Positions 44,461-57,700 of a stretch of DNA of 64,000 bases are shown here, one piece after another. Under the pieces are notes generated by a model. It was given only the letters and a program-made list of their open reading frames with translations, was not told where the DNA came from and searched no databases. The DNA comes from Microcebus murinus. Lineage: Eukaryota; Chordata; Mammalia; Primates; Cheirogaleidae. Numbering within the stretch: the first letter of the stretch is position 1; the number at the start of each line of letters is the position of its first letter. The DNA is taken from contig NC_134119.1 of NCBI RefSeq assembly GCF_040939455.1, forward strand, positions 3,757,001-3,821,000. Reading direction: 5' to 3'. A program made the position numbers and the translations under genes.

Positions 44461-46079
44461 CTTCTTTTTTCTTGTTCTCTGCTTCTCCCCTAAGAATTTA
44501 AAACCAGAAAAAAGATAATAAGACTAACACATTCAGCCCCATGCAGTTATTTTCTCCAAATCACTTGTTTTTAGCACAAAAGGGATAACTACTTGTGATG
44601 TACTTTTCCATTATTTTCTTTGTGCTGGAGGTTTTTAAATTAATTTATTCTCTTTCTGCATCAGGTTGTCTTATAATTGAGGATGTGAAGTGTTTGTCTT
44701 CCAAAGGCTTTCTGGTGATGTCTTTTTTGCTGTTAACATCTTCTTTGTCTATGCCTGTAATCCCTGCCAAATTGCCCACGGAACAGCAACTCAAGTGCAT
44801 AAATTATGAGACCACATAGGCACTGGGCACATCTTAGGAGAGAAGTTTTCTCTTTGCAAATCAAACACAATCAAACCTTGATTAACTAGAACATTCGGGG
44901 GATGGGCAGTTCAGATAATTTGATTTTCTGGATAATTTCTAAGTTAACCAGAAATCCATTGATATTTTCAAACCCTGATGCAGAAAATCTTTATGAAATG
45001 TGTTTTTCTTCCATCTACTCCCAGTAGAGAAAGTAGTACATAATGGAAAATTTTAGAGGCAGAATGCGGTCTTGTCATGGCAAAAATGTTGGGCTTCAGG
45101 GTTGATGCCCTGGTGGTAGTCACCGCTCCGCCTCTGATTCAAGCCGAGGCAAAACCCTGCAGTCCTCGGCTTTGCCTAAGAGGAAAGACATGAAAGCCAA
45201 CACACTGGGTTGTCCTGACCGGGTGCCCAGCACCAGTGTTCGTTCTTTCGCATCCCATTTGGCTATAGAGATTTGTAGGAAGTTTGGGTTGCATTTGCCC
45301 TCACAGCAAAATGCCTTCCTTCCCTCCATAAATATTTCCCAAATGCCCCTCCGTGTCCACGTGTGCATGGTGGTGGTAAAGCGATGAGCCACGGCTGTTC
45401 CAGGGACTCGCCTTCCTTTCTCCTGGTTCTTTCTCCTCAAGGTGGAATGGAGAGTGCGGAAAAATGAGATTGGGGGATTAACTGAAATATCGCCAGCAGA
45501 TGCTCTGCCGCGAGTCGGCTCTAGAAGCAAGTCCTGATGCAACTGTGAAAGGTCCGTGAGGGCATGATAGGAAAACTATGGACCCTGGGCTTGGCTTCTG
45601 GTCCTGCCAAGGGCAGCCCTTCTCCCCACTCTGGTCTCACTGTCCATCTGTCGGATCCGAGAGACATTCCTTCCCTACGTACCTGGAAATGAACATGTTG
45701 GCAAAGGTAGCCCCAAGTTACCGTGCTCAGGTGGAGGAAATGCTTATGGACACTAACCGAAGCTACGAGGAGGGTAAGAAGAATTATAAGCACGAGACCA
45801 GTGAGACATGATCCTGCAACCTTCTCTGCTTCACGAAAGAAGAAATGAGGTTGTTGGCATGAAGCAGAGGAGAAGATAGATCTTCATGCACAGTATGATT
45901 TCTTCTTCTCCACCGTGGAAAAGAAAACTGAAAATGCTTATTTGCATTAAATGTTTTGAATTAGGATAAAGATACACTTGCTAACATCCCCTTCACTTTC
46001 TTCACCCGCAGTGCCATCTGGTATGATGTCGTCTGCGTACTTGTTTGCCTGGTTCATGAACCAACACTCCCTCCCCCCA
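44461..46079. other. Intergenic, nothing recognised
   Basis: No gene or classified repeat with confidence. The stretch around 44,875-44,960 ('gataatttgattttctggat') hints at an old DNA transposon. Confidence 0.4.
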
Positions 46080-46190
46080 CATAAGAGCTCAGGAGCTTGT
46101 ATGTATTTTTCACCCCTATATCCTCATGTGCCTGCTACAGACTCAAGCACTCAACAAACACTGGCCGAATGGACAAATGAAGTAATGGAA
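46080..46190 (+). repeat. L2 LINE 3' end
   Basis: 'cacccctatatcctcatgtg' and 'agcactcaacaaacactggc' match a diverged L2 3' end. Confidence 0.5.
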
Positions 46191-47984
46191 AATAGTTGCT
46201 AAATTCTGAAATTGGCGAATAGACACTTCTCTAGATAGCTTTGTTGATCTCTGATAATGCAATGACTCTTCACAAAGAAAGGAATCGGGCCATAGTATTT
46301 ATCTTAGAATCGTTTTTCCTCCCCCTGACTCCCAGTGAGCCATCTCCATTTGGTTATCTAGCAAACGTGCATGAATGCCTGCCAGGAGCCAGCCCGGTCA
46401 CAGAAGCAAAGAACAGTGAAGGTGATTTCTTTGGGACCGTATATGTACCCGTCCCATTTCCTAGCTCATTGGCCCTACTCCACCCAGTTCTTTATTTTAA
46501 CACGAGGAGGACTTTTTGAGTAGTTCTTCCACGTATCCTTGGCGTGTGTGAGCGCGTGCGCACACAAGGAGGCTTCCTTAGAGCAAATAAGTCTAACTAC
46601 AGTACTAGCGTTTGTGGTTTGCCCATCATACGTACAGAACAAGCCTATCTGGCCTTCCACTTATGACGGAGGCTGGAGGCCTCGATCCTACTGAGTTATA
46701 CCTTGTTGCACACAATGTACACCTAGAAGGTGCCAGATCTCTGTGGCCAGAGACAGGCTGGGTCACTCTGTCCCAGATGCTGCAGGCACAAAACTGCTGG
46801 TTTTCTGCAGGAATCCATTCACTCACACACTTCCACGGAAAAATAGTTCACCTACTTCTGGGCTGAAAAAGCCATGGACTAAGCCCAGGCTGCTCAGTCA
46901 TAAAGGCCATTGAATTTGGCCCTGGCAGAAACTGAGGAAAACTGCAAACAGACGTCCGTCACAGCTGGAGACAAAGTCCCAGACACCAGCAAGGGAGTCT
47001 TTCTGCATTCGCAGCCCAAAGTTCAACATGCTGTCACCAAGCAGGGGACTTGGAAGGTGCTCTCCACGGTTGTTAGGGCAGCCAAATCCACTTGCTTCAC
47101 ACTTAGAAGTGTGGAAGCAGGTCTCTCAGCAGAACCGGCGGCAATGCTAGGGCTTTGGCCTGAATCCCTAACTGTGCTGTCCTGTACATCATTTCACACT
47201 CGTCAGCCAACCAACAAAAACACATGTTTACGCAAGACATTATATGATTATTCCTTTGAGACTAGAGGATGCAATCATCTTTTGATCTGAAACGCTAATT
47301 ATTCAACTATAAAGTTGGACTGAAGTAACTTATCTGATGAACCTACAGCTCAGCTTGTGGTCACCAGTTCTAGTGTCTTGGAGAAAAAATGCGGACAGAG
47401 CTATGCTTAACAGGGACTAGAACAACTAGGGAACCCAACAACACATGACCTTTTAGCTAAGTTCAATGTTTCCCCAAGTGCAGTGGGTTTACCACCAGTG
47501 GTAAGAAGATGATATTTAAGTGGTACATGGATGAACAATTTTTAATAATCTTACCGTATTTTAATGCATATTAGAATATATACTTAACTAGAAAATTCAA
47601 CTTGACATTTCACAGATAATATTGCGTAGGGCAATAAGCACTTCTCTAACATAGAGATGATTTAAAGTATTAAGTAAGTAATATACTCACATGTGGCATG
47701 TTGATGCATACAGCAAAAAGCATTAAAATGGTTCTCAAATGACTGAAGTTTGAAAGTAATGGATTAATTTATTACTACAGAGTTTCATAGGAAATAAGCT
47801 ACTAAGAGCCATCAATTAGTGTATGTGTTCCTTCTGTGTTCTATTCCTGCTTTTTCTCCCAATGCATTGGGTTCCCGTTGGCTTCAAATGTCTTCAAGAG
47901 GTATATACATAGAAGAATAATATTGTGTTGGGCTATAAAATAAGTCTACTTATTCTTGCAAGCTTCGTAAGGAGGTGTCATTTT
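46191..47984. other. Intergenic, nothing recognised
   Basis: AT-rich and unique-looking. No gene is supported. The 126-codon plus frame at 46,910-47,290 has no domain. Confidence 0.45.
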
Positions 47985-48330
<346 letters not shown>

Positions 48331-48741
48331 AGGAGGTATCATTTTGATTGAAGGAGGTTTTCTCTGTTAATGAATATTAAATATGCAAGAAATGTCAATT
48401 CCCAGGTAGAAAGTTCTGGAATATTGCCCTGTGGATGGTGTTCTCCTGTGGCTTCAAAGTTCAGCTACATTTAAGAATTTAAAAACACATTCTTAAGTTT
48501 TGAACTATAAAACATGGCAGATTATGACACACAAGACATGTGGGGAAAGGACACAGCACAAGAAAATGTGACAATCTGCTGTTCCCTAATCCTTTTGTTG
48601 AGTAGACAGGGATACCAATATGGCGGACAGTGAGTCTAGTCAACTGGTTGGAAATTATCCCATGTTCAATTCATACAGGATATTGTTTGTGGTGGTTTGG
48701 GTTAAAATGTTGACAAGTCACACAAGACATTTTCATCTAGT

Positions 48742-48747
48742 TTTATT
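48742..48747 (-). other. Candidate distal poly(A) signal for ZNF831
   Basis: AATAAA on minus, placed before the intergenic Alu. Chosen because I recall a multi-kilobase 3'UTR for human ZNF831. Confidence 0.4.
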
Positions 48748-51204
48748 TTTATCAAAACCAAATAATTTAAGTATATAAAGAAGGAAATAAATTTCAACAA
48801 ACAACCAAGAAGCCAATCGCTTCCCTGATTATGAACAATCATTAAGTCCTGAACAGTTGACTGCATATATAAGATTTTTGAGTCTGCCTCTAGGGCTCCA
48901 AGGGGCAGTGTGGCTGATGATTGTCCCTGGCTCCTATTCTTCCAGTAGCGAAGTAATGTGCTCAAATGCCCCTGTACTTCTTCCCTGTACCAAATTATGT
49001 ATATTACCACGTAAGTACCAAGCATGGGTGAGAAGAATCATACAGGGTAGAAATCTAGCACACAAGATTTTCTAGGTCCTGACACCTGTATTTAACGAGT
49101 CTTGAAAGATAAGGACAAGAAATTGTGCTTAAGTATAGAGAAATGTAGTGTTTCAAAAGCCAAAGAGTCTTCCACACACAAACTATGGGAATAACAACTG
49201 AAGTGAAGAAAAACACACAGGCCCTGCTTGCTGCAGTCGTAGAAATATGATCACCCATAGAGCCAGCCAGCCAGGCCATTTTCTCCTCGCCATATTAAAT
49301 TATGTCTGGGGAGTTGAGCAGCAGCACATTCCGATAATGATGACAGTTTCCATAACTATAAAAATCTGCTGCACCAGGCAAATTTTGTGCAAAATGCAAA
49401 TTTCTATGCTGGGGAAAAAAAATGAATAATGTGATCATTCTAAGTAATGAATGGAAATGCAAGGAAATACTTCTTGGCATGAAACTGCAAATCCTTTATC
49501 TTTCATGCCAGGGACTGTGGTCACAATGCACATCTGCCAGGCTACTCTCCCAATCTCAGCTTTAGAAGAGAGATTTTTCAGAAGGGAAAGTCTAATTTGA
49601 CCTAGGTCACCCCTCGGGCTATTGGCAGTGTTGTGATTAGAATTCAGAGATACCCCTCCACCTTTTTTTTATCTCTTGGCAAATGAACTATATATTCTTC
49701 TGGTTACTGTAAGGTGTGAAGCAAAGGGGTAATAGCTTTGTCTAGAATCCCAAAGGTCACACCTAATAGAGGGACGAGCCTTTCTCCATCACTGAGCCTT
49801 ACCACGAGGCGGAGTCAGGCTATCCGCCAAACACCACGGACTTTAAGAATTATTTAACAGTATAGGCTGCCAAGGAGGGAGGTAAAATCTCTTCCCCCCC
49901 CCTCAATACATTTTTCCGCAGCGAGATCTGGCTGGGAGTAGGTACCCCTGGAGAGAGGATTTTGCAGGTGAGCCTTGAGCATCATGGGCCGTGGCATTTG
50001 TCTGCCTTGCCCTGGGAGAATGGCAGAGAATTCAAGGTGGCCTTTTGCCTTAGTCCAGGCCAGCATCGCTGGAGCTCTCCTTAGAAGCTGAGGTACCAGT
50101 TGGTTCACTTACCTAAAGATACGATAAAATTAACAGCACTGGGGAAAGAGGGATGTCTCTGATCTTTAAACTCTGGTTTACCTTGTTCTAAAATAAATTT
50201 GTTTTCCCTTAACCATTATGCAGTATGTACCCATAGAGTAAAAAACTGCAGCAATCACCAACTGATAACACTGAAATTTTATTTTCAATAACCCAAACTA
50301 AGTTCTAGTTGCTGATGCTATCCTTAAAATGTTTTCCTATAACTGCATTTCACTTTAAGAAAACCCATGGGAAAATTAAGATTTATGAGATCAGAGGTTG
50401 TTCCTTGCTTTATAAAAGGATTCTTCATTAAAAAAAAAAAAGCTTTACTTTAGGTTGCATTTCAATAGGCAGCTCTCTAACAGTCATGCAAATTACATTT
50501 TCAATTTTAAAAAAATCCATCACAGTATAATTTTTCACAAATTCATGTTGCTATAAAGGTGCACTTGTAAACACTGCCACCTGCTAGCTAAATGACCAGC
50601 TGAGGGAGGTCAGGTTGGCAACCTGCTCACCTTTGCAAGAGACACAATGAGTTAAAGAGATAGAAGCAACATTTCGCCATATTGGCCCTATGTTGGGATA
50701 TGGCAACCAGCAACGGTGGCTCATAGAATGACACAGCCTCCATCACGATCCCAAGGTGGGTGCTCCTTGGAACTATGACTTACTGATTTAGGACCAGTGG
50801 TCCCATTGACACCTGAGCAGCCACCCAGAAAGCAAGGATCTGGAATAAGGTTTTTCCCTTTGGCCAGTACCTCCCAAGACAAAGGAACCAATTAAGCCTT
50901 GACAGATGTTATTTTCCACTCATGCAGTAGTGCTCTGTTTTTGCTTTTAATCTTTGAATTATTAGCCAACAGTTATAAACTGAATGATTGTACCCCCAAA
51001 TCTGGAACTCTAGGAAAAAACTTAGATGGAGCTTCCCTGAGCTCGTATTGTTCATAGCAAGGACTGGCTGCTTGTGTTTCAGCTCCTCATTATCCCACCC
51101 ACACTCCTTGCCCGTGGGGCCCGGGACGTCTCCAGAGAGGAGCCTCTCCAAGCCACCGACTCCACGTGTGAAGGAGGGGGCAGCTTCTTCATCATTCCCT
51201 CTCA

Positions 51205-51330
51205 CCAGAATTGGAACTCATCTTGCCCAACTCTCTCATTCTCATTTGGGGAAACTGAGGTGCAGACAGGGTCTCAACCAAGACTTCGCAGCTAAAGATC
51301 AAGTCGGGACTTCACTCTCTCACTCCAGCC
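51205..51330 (+). repeat. MIR SINE inside the ZNF831 3'UTR
   Basis: 'tcatttggggaaactgaggt', 'gcagacagggtctcaacca' and 'aagtcgggacttcact' give a diverged MIR, antisense to the gene. Confidence 0.65.
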
Positions 51331-53089
51331 AGCCGTAGGCCACCTTCCCGCACTGCCGCTCTTGTTACAGTGGCGTGGGTAACTCGAAAGCCCAGATAGA
51401 TAATCACCACATCACTTTTGTTTGGTTTAGAAAGTACACGGAGTGAATGTCTAACACCCGTTTGACTTCCCTTCCTATGTTTTTCTTGGCTGGGCTTGAA
51501 ATCACTTGGAGAGCGATGAGTGCACAGGACATGACCACAGACATACACTACGGAACCAGGGGGAGTGGTCTCACGCTGAAGTTTACTATGAATAACACCA
51601 AAATGGGAAAATTCACATGAAGATACTCGATATTTGACCATACTTAGTCACAGGCAAGGACTTTCTGAAGCGTGTTCATGTGTGTGAGCTGTCTTGCTTG
51701 GCTGCCTTGCCTTTGAAGTACAGGTTGTCATGTGAACGTCATTACGTCAAAGTTAAGCCAAAAGAGCTCGCCTACAAATTTCAAGTTGTACAAAATCATA
51801 CCAAAAGCAAGTATAAAATTTTATTGAAATGCAGCAGTGTAAACCTCTTTAAGTTTGTCCTCTCCCATTTAAGGAGAAGGAGAGGAAGGCAGTGAATCCG
51901 AGGCTTTGCTCGCTGGGTTGGCTGACGTACATCTGCTATTTTCTTCTGCACAGGGGCGCACTGGCTTGGAATACTGGAGAATTTTATCTGTGCTGTTCTG
52001 ACTTGCACAATACAGAGGCTGATTTAATTTGACAGGAAAGTAACACCAAGCCCCCAAAATAAAATTACTGAGATGTAAAACAGCGTCAAAACTCCAATTA
52101 GTTTTGTATCCTTGAAGCTTCTGGAGGAAATCTAAAAGGCTCCCGTCACGATGAGCAGGCATCAATTTAAGCTGTACAGATTACTAAAATGTAACCCTCT
52201 AATTGAAATTGCTCAGAGCACAATATGACAAAAAGAATCAGAGGAAAATAAGTGAATTTTTCCCCCTCAAAAAATGACTCATTACTGAGAGACTGTTCTA
52301 TTAACTTTTAACACAATGTACCTTTGCATAAGCTAGAAAAACCAACGGTCTCAAAGGTCTCAACAGAAAAGACCCCAAGCACAAGAACAGTAGGTGCTTG
52401 TGTCACCTGACTATAAATGAGCATTGACCATTTGTGCAACATTTAAAAATAATCAGCATTTCACCAGATCATAGGCAGAGGAGAAAGTATATTTACAATC
52501 TCCATGGAGGAGAATTACTCCAACCAAACTTCAGTTTTTCAATGTATCTGAATTTTGTTTCCCAAATGAACACAAGTATCTGGATGCCCAATTCTCAGCC
52601 CATCTCCTTTTCAAGCTACCCCAATTATCCCAAGCAATGTTGCCACCCTCAAAGCAAACCCTCAGCTTACTAATGGGGAAAGTCAGTTGCCTTGACTTTG
52701 TGGGGTCCACGAGTAAACATGCCAATGGTGGCTCTCTGGTTCTTGCCATTTTACTGGAGGGAGGCAGTGAGGGACTGACACAGAGGATTAAGACTGGGTG
52801 TCAAGGCCTCGTCACTGCCCACGTTGAGCATTCTTAGACTTTGGTTCATTGCCACTTCTGCCTGGCTAGACGCAGGAGACCATGAGTGGTATGTGCCCAA
52901 GGGGAGCTGGGAAGGGTGTGGCTGGTGGGGCTTTGGAGTTGGTTGGAGTTGGCTTGGAAGGAACTCATAACGGTTTTCCTGATCTGTAGGCATTTCATAA
53001 ACAGAGTTTAGTTCTTCTGCCAGCCTGATGACATTTATTTGTGAAGCATCAACAGTCTTTGACCACAGATACCATCCTTCTCGGAAGCT

Positions 53090-53926
53090 TCATATTTCTA
53101 TAACCAATCGGTCTTCGTCGTCACTGCTGGTGTCACTGAACTCCACTCGAGTTTGCTTTCTCATTCCTTCCAAACTCCTCTTCCTGATGGATTTAGAAGG
53201 GGCTTCAGGGATTTCTGGGGGCTGCCCTGGGTGAGAAGGATCCACAGAACTCTTCAGAGCGATTAATCCAGATACTTGACACTTCCCACCATCACTTCCT
53301 AAAGGGGAGCAGGGAATGGCTATTTCCCCACATCCAGATTGGCCCCTGGAAGGAAGAAATGCCTTGTGTCTCCCTTCCTCTTGGTGTGAACTCATTGAAC
53401 TTGGTCCTGAAGCTGGTATTTCAAGACGAGTCTTTCCAGTTGGCCCCAGTGGAACCACACCTGAAATTCTTTGTCCAGATGAAGGATTCCCCGGCAGGAG
53501 TGTCTGTGACGTGCTCTCTGCCATAGCTTTGTTGTCTGGGAAGCTTTGTGCCCGAGTGTCCCCTACAGCCCAGCTGTGGTCTGAGCTGTGAATTCCTAGG
53601 GCTGTGTGACCTTCCCTGGCACCCAGAGATGTGCTAATGGCAATCGCAGAGGTAGCAATGTCATGGTGGGGAAAACTTCCTTTGGACCCAAAGGAAGAAG
53701 GCTCTCGAGCCTCTGAGAAAATGCATGGTTTAGGATCTGTTGAGACTTGATCGTAGGGGGGCCGTGGCGGAGTCTCCAGCAATCCAACTTCAAGGCCTTT
53801 GCCATGGGATGGGGTGTTGTCACTAGCCACCACCAAGCCCGAGTTGGCTGGCAGAGGTGACCCTGACACGGTGGCAGTGTTGTGGGGAGAACAGCCACCA
53901 TGCTCGCCCGCAGATGGAGAAATACC
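53090..53926 (-). CDS. ZNF831: ZNF831 last coding exon
   Basis: An open stretch of 278 codons plus TGA (complement of 53,090-53,092). It starts after a strong acceptor, a pyrimidine tract with ttgttgcag|GGTATT, in phase 0. The residues are Ser/Pro/Gly-rich and look disordered. No zinc finger is present. The tail is distinctive: a basic run SIRKRSLEGMRKQ, then an acidic cluster DTSSDDEDR, then VIEI. I assign this to ZNF831, a C2H2 zinc-finger protein of about 1,680 residues in human. Its finger-bearing exon lies upstream, outside the window. Support is the tail as I recall it, joining in phase to the upstream exon, and position: ZNF831 lies just upstream of EDN3, same strand, in human. Its molecular role is poorly known. 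The frame has no stop or frameshift, so it looks functional. Confidence 0.82.
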   Translation of the reverse strand, partial: GISPSAGEHGGCSPHNTATVSGSPLPANSGLVVASDNTPSHGKGLEVGLLETPPRPPYDQVSTDPKPCIFSEAREPSSFGSKGSFPHHDIATSAIAISTSLGAREGHTALGIHSSDHSWAVGDTRAQSFPDNKAMAESTSQTLLPGNPSSGQRISGVVPLGPTGKTRLEIPASGPSSMSSHQEEGRHKAFLPSRGQSGCGEIAIPCSPLGSDGGKCQVSGLIALKSSVDPSHPGQPPEIPEAPSKSIRKRSLEGMRKQTRVEFSDTSSDDEDRLVIEI

Positions 53927-54649
53927 CTGCAACAAAGTGCAAAGGAAAAGAAATGAGGGGGAAAAGGTTAATTGGTACAAAGAAAAATGTGGTCGGAAAC
54001 GTGGTCCTCAATGAAACAAGGTCTGAGGCCTTAATGATTCTTTACCAAGCGTGACCTTCAATAGGATGACCTCAATAAGTTTCCATTAATAACTAATTGG
54101 TGCATTTACTTGAATAAAGCTCCTTATTGATACAAAATAAGTTACTGAGATTCTATGTGTTTTTTATCTGACTTTGTTAAAAACAAAACAGCTCAATTAT
54201 CTAACTAGTTCTGAGCTTCCTGTTTGAAGTAACTGCTGCTCAGGAAGCATATGTCCTATTTTATAGTACCGTGCATTGCAGTTTTTTCCAGATTGGCATT
54301 TCTCAAAGTGTGGTCTGGATTAGTATTTTAGTGGTCTCAACACCAGGTCCCACAGTCCGCCTCGGGGTGGTTTCACGTTGCAGCAACTCTGTGCTATTCA
54401 GGTGTGAACTAATAACATACGTAGGATTTTTACTAAACCATCAGAAATAATGCCAGTGGTTTCACAACCACAGTTGCCTGTTCCTTCAGTGCAGATTGTG
54501 TGCAGGTATTTATATGCTTCATGGGCTTTTTGTGTAATCTTCATGGGTAATCCGAGCAAGTTTTGCCCCACTAAACAACAACAAGAAAAAGGTGAGCTAT
54601 AAATCTAGGCAACGAATAGGTAGAGACAGGTCGAAATCGCAATTCCCAC
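53927..54649 (-). other. ZNF831: ZNF831 last intron
   Basis: Intron of 723 bp between the last two coding exons. Starts gtggga and ends ttgttgcag in the gene direction. No repeat or gene seen inside. Confidence 0.75.
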
Positions 54650-54810
54650 CTTCACAGCCAATTTCTCGACGTGCCCAACAGTCCTTGAACTCGCCCTGGG
54701 AGAGAAGGGTCCTGAAATTCGTCCACAGTCATCTTCCTTCTCCTCTTTGTTGCCCCCACAAAGAGACGGTTCCAAGGTGGCACAAGATGGCCCCTCCTGC
54801 GGATTTGGAC
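54650..54810 (-). CDS. ZNF831: ZNF831 penultimate coding exon
   Basis: A 161-nt exon. Acceptor cctccccccctacag|GTCCAA at 54,811 follows a long pyrimidine tract; donor GTGAAG|gtggga has its gt at 54,649-54,648. It opens with two bases finishing a split codon, then gives 53 residues from PNPQEGPSC to EKLAVK and ends in phase 0, joining cleanly to GISPSAG of the last exon. Content is hydrophilic and includes an acidic stretch NKEEKEDDC. No domain is recognisable. The upstream exon must end in phase 1 and is not found in this window, so it lies beyond 64,000 or is too small to see. Confidence 0.78.
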
Positions 54811-55011
54811 CTGTAGGGGGGAGGCACATCTGTACGCATCTGGAATTGTTAAGATTAGCAGAACAATTTCCCAGGAGGTTGTTCATGTCTTCATGACCAC
54901 CTCTGAGCTCACTAACCCACATCCCACACGGTGTGTGCAAGGACTCAACCTATCTCCCAGTGATTCACACCTGGTCAAAGTAGAAAAATCCCTAGATTAC
55001 ATACACTGTTG

Positions 55012-55067
<56 letters not shown>

Positions 55068-56589
55068 CATGTGGCTTTTGTTTTCCATCAGAGTCATCTT
55101 CTTGGTCATGTTTGTTTAGGTTGATTTAATTTAATTTTTTTAACTTTTTAACTTACCTGTATTTGTTATAAGTTTCAAGTGGATTGTGACTCGGGCACTA
55201 CATTTCTATTCACAAGCCTCACTTTTCAAAACAGTTTTACAACACATATGGGTAGGGCTTATGATTTTGCTCCTCCAAACAATACTTCTTCAGAAAACAA
55301 GCCCTGTGTAGGGTTTCAAGTTGCTTTACTTTAAACATACTTATTTCTAGAGGACTAGTAGTACATGCAAAGTTTAGGTTAATTTTAGATTAAACATGAA
55401 TTCTCTGGCCATACTACCAGGTGGCCAGAGTAGAAGTTTCACTCCACGTGTCACGGAAACCGGAGAGATACTCATGTCTCCACCCCCGTTAGTGCGCCGA
55501 GCAGCAGGGGAAGAGGCCGGCTTGTGTGGTGCTGTCGTCGTGCTGTGTTGGTGGCTGTTGTGGCTGTGGGGACGGAGGGCCTTGGCAACATACCCACAAA
55601 ACAGCCTCTCTGGCGACTGCCTTCCCCAGGCCCCTCACGCTGACTCTCTCCTCTGTTTCCACGTGGTGACCTGGCACACATGTCAGAAGGACACGAATTC
55701 CAGAGAAGGTAGATTTCATCATGGTATGAGATCAGAAACACATTCTAGAAGGACTGAGAAGACACACTGGACCCACTTTCAAATGTGCTTTTACTTGGAT
55801 TGCAGTTAAACATGCACAGAGTTTGAAAAAGTCAAACCTTTTTACTTATTAAGAAAAACAGCAACTCCTGCCAACCCACCCATTTCTTCCCCATCTTGGA
55901 TTCTTTTCAGATTTATCTCCTTCACTTCTAGTAACATGCCTATGGCACTATTTCTTGATTTTTTTTGTTTTAGTTTGGAGTATAACCTATGCCTTCTTGG
56001 GGGGTGGGGTGGGGGAGATTTATCTTCTCTTCTATCAACCCTTCCTCTCACAATCTTCACGACCCTACACATAAACACACTTCTCAGCCCTCTATCCTCT
56101 CAACAGCTACAGAACTCATTGATGTCCTACTTTGATTAGAGGAAAATTCCACGTTTACATTATTATAAGAACATGCCTTTCACCACTGAGCCATGTAGTA
56201 TACTATGATCATGTTACCTTTCTTGCCAAAATTGTTTTCCCTAGAGTTAATAATTATTTTGTTTTTTAAAACGTTTTGCTTAGTTTTTTATGGACTGATT
56301 ATTAAAATCCTTTCCCAACCTCTTCTCCAATCATCCAAATGAAACCTCTCCAAGGTTTCATTTCATTTCCCTAGAAATATCTCTCTTGAAACTTTCTGAC
56401 TTGCTCCAAATGCTCTCCAGGCTGTGCTCCTGGGTCTCTCTTCCCCACCACTGTGGGAGGGAATAAATAGCATAAATAAAAGTTCATGATCTGGAATATA
56501 AAGTTGAGGGGATTCCTCCAAAAGTTAAAAAGGAAGACATGGAAACAGAAAATAGGAGATAAAAGATTAAAAAAAGAGAGGGAGAGAAG
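54811..56589 (-). other. ZNF831: ZNF831 intron, proximal part
   Basis: AT-rich except for a GC-richer stretch at 55,390-55,740 that I could not assign. A (TA)n run lies at 55,018-55,064. No exon with correct phase was found. Confidence 0.55.
55018..55064. repeat. (TA)n microsatellite
   Basis: Forty-seven bases of pure alternating T/A. Confidence 0.97.
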
Positions 56590-57051
56590 ATTATATCATG
56601 AAGTCCAGTAACCTAATAAAAGCACCTCTTTCTTCACTCTTAGGCCTCCACAACTTCTTTTTCCTTGGATTACTTCTTTGTCTCTTGGATTCTTCTCTTG
56701 CTTTCCCAACACAAAACTTCTGGTAGCCTCATGAGAAAGGGTGTGAAGCAAAATTGTTTAAATGGATTTGGCAGCTTGTCTGGGTACAACATTCTAAATT
56801 GGAAATCATTTCCCTTCAGAATTAAAGATGTTGCTCTTCTGAGTTCTAGCTGTTGAGAAGTCTGTAGACAATATGATTTATGATTCATGATTCTTTGTAT
56901 GAATTCTTTTTTTGTTTTTTCCTCCCAGGAAGCTCCAAGGCTTTTCTTTATTTTCAGTATTACCACAGTCCTGGGTCTATTTTCATTCAATGTCTGGGCA
57001 TTTAATGGATCCTTTAGCTCTGAATCATGGCCTTCAGTTTTAGAAAAGCAT
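56590..57051 (+). mobile_element. Old L1-like (L1M-type) repeat, first part
   Basis: 'ctgggtacaacattctaaat', 'gctgttgagaagtctgtaga', 'ggaagctccaaggctttct' and 'gggcatttaatggatccttt' match a widespread old LINE-derived sequence. It resumes after about 57,300. The family assignment is approximate. Confidence 0.55.
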
Positions 57052-57300
57052 GGTTCTGTTTTTCTTTTTTTTTTTCTTCACATACAATACATTGTTTTAA
57101 AATATGAAGACATTGTGGAATTGCTAAATTAAGCTAATTAATGTATGCACTACCTTACATACTTATCTTTTTTGTGTGTGCAGTAAGAATACTTAAAATC
57201 TACTTTCAGCAATTTTCAAGAATATATTTAATAATACATTGTTATTAATATTAATTATAGTCATCATGATGTACAATAGATCCTTTGAAATTATGTTATT
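57052..57300 (+). mobile_element. L1 fragment nested in the old repeat
   Basis: 'taatgtatgcactaccttac', 'cttaaaatctactttcagca' and 'tgatgtacaatagatccttt' are L1 noncoding sequence. It separates two parts of the surrounding repeat. Confidence 0.55.
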
Positions 57301-57700
57301 TTTCAATTTTTTCCCCCTTCTGTTTTGTCTTTTTTCTCTTTCTAGAACTGTTCTTATTAGGTTTTTGGACCTCCTGGTATGATCTTCTTTTTTTCATATC
57401 TTACTGGACCTCATGGTATAATCTTCTCTCTCTCTCTTTTTTTTTTTTTATCTTTTATCTCCTATTTTCTATTTCTTTGTCTTCTTTTTTCACTTCTGGA
57501 GGAATTCCCTCAACTTTATATTCCAGATCATGAATTTTCATTTATGTTACCATGTTTTTAATTCCTAAGAGCCCTTTCCTATGTTCCTTTTTGATAGCAC
57601 CCTGATCTTATTTCATGGCTCCAACATTTTCTCTTTTATCTCTGGCAATATTAATAATAATTTGTCGTTGTTGTTGTCGAAATCTGCCTCTCCCTCCATA
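57301..57700 (+). mobile_element. Old L1-like (L1M-type) repeat, second part
   Basis: 'tttttggacctcctggtatg', 'tcttttatctcctattttct', 'attccctcaactttatattc' and 'ttatttcatggctccaacat' continue the element from 56,590-57,051. A T/C-rich run lies at 57,425-57,451. Confidence 0.55.

Larger units (their letters stand above)
48722..53089 (-). other. ZNF831: Probable ZNF831 3'UTR
   Basis: Noncoding sequence after the ZNF831 stop. An AATAAA on minus at 48,742-48,747 with a plausible cut site about 20 nt beyond would give a 3'UTR of about 4.3 kb. Other AATAAA hexamers on minus lie at 53,034-53,039 (about 50 nt after the stop), 51,820-51,825 and 50,278-50,283, so shorter forms are possible. An antisense-oriented MIR sits at about 51,205-51,330. 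The 3' end is inferred, not shown. Confidence 0.45.

Noticed and set aside
53316..53591. 91-codon plus frame antisense to the ZNF831 last exon
   Set aside because: Shadow of a real coding exon on the other strand.
55390..55740. GC-richer stretch with open minus frames as a possible ZNF831 exon
   Set aside because: Two overlapping frames are open, no convincing acceptor/donor pair gives phase 1, and residues do not look like the protein.
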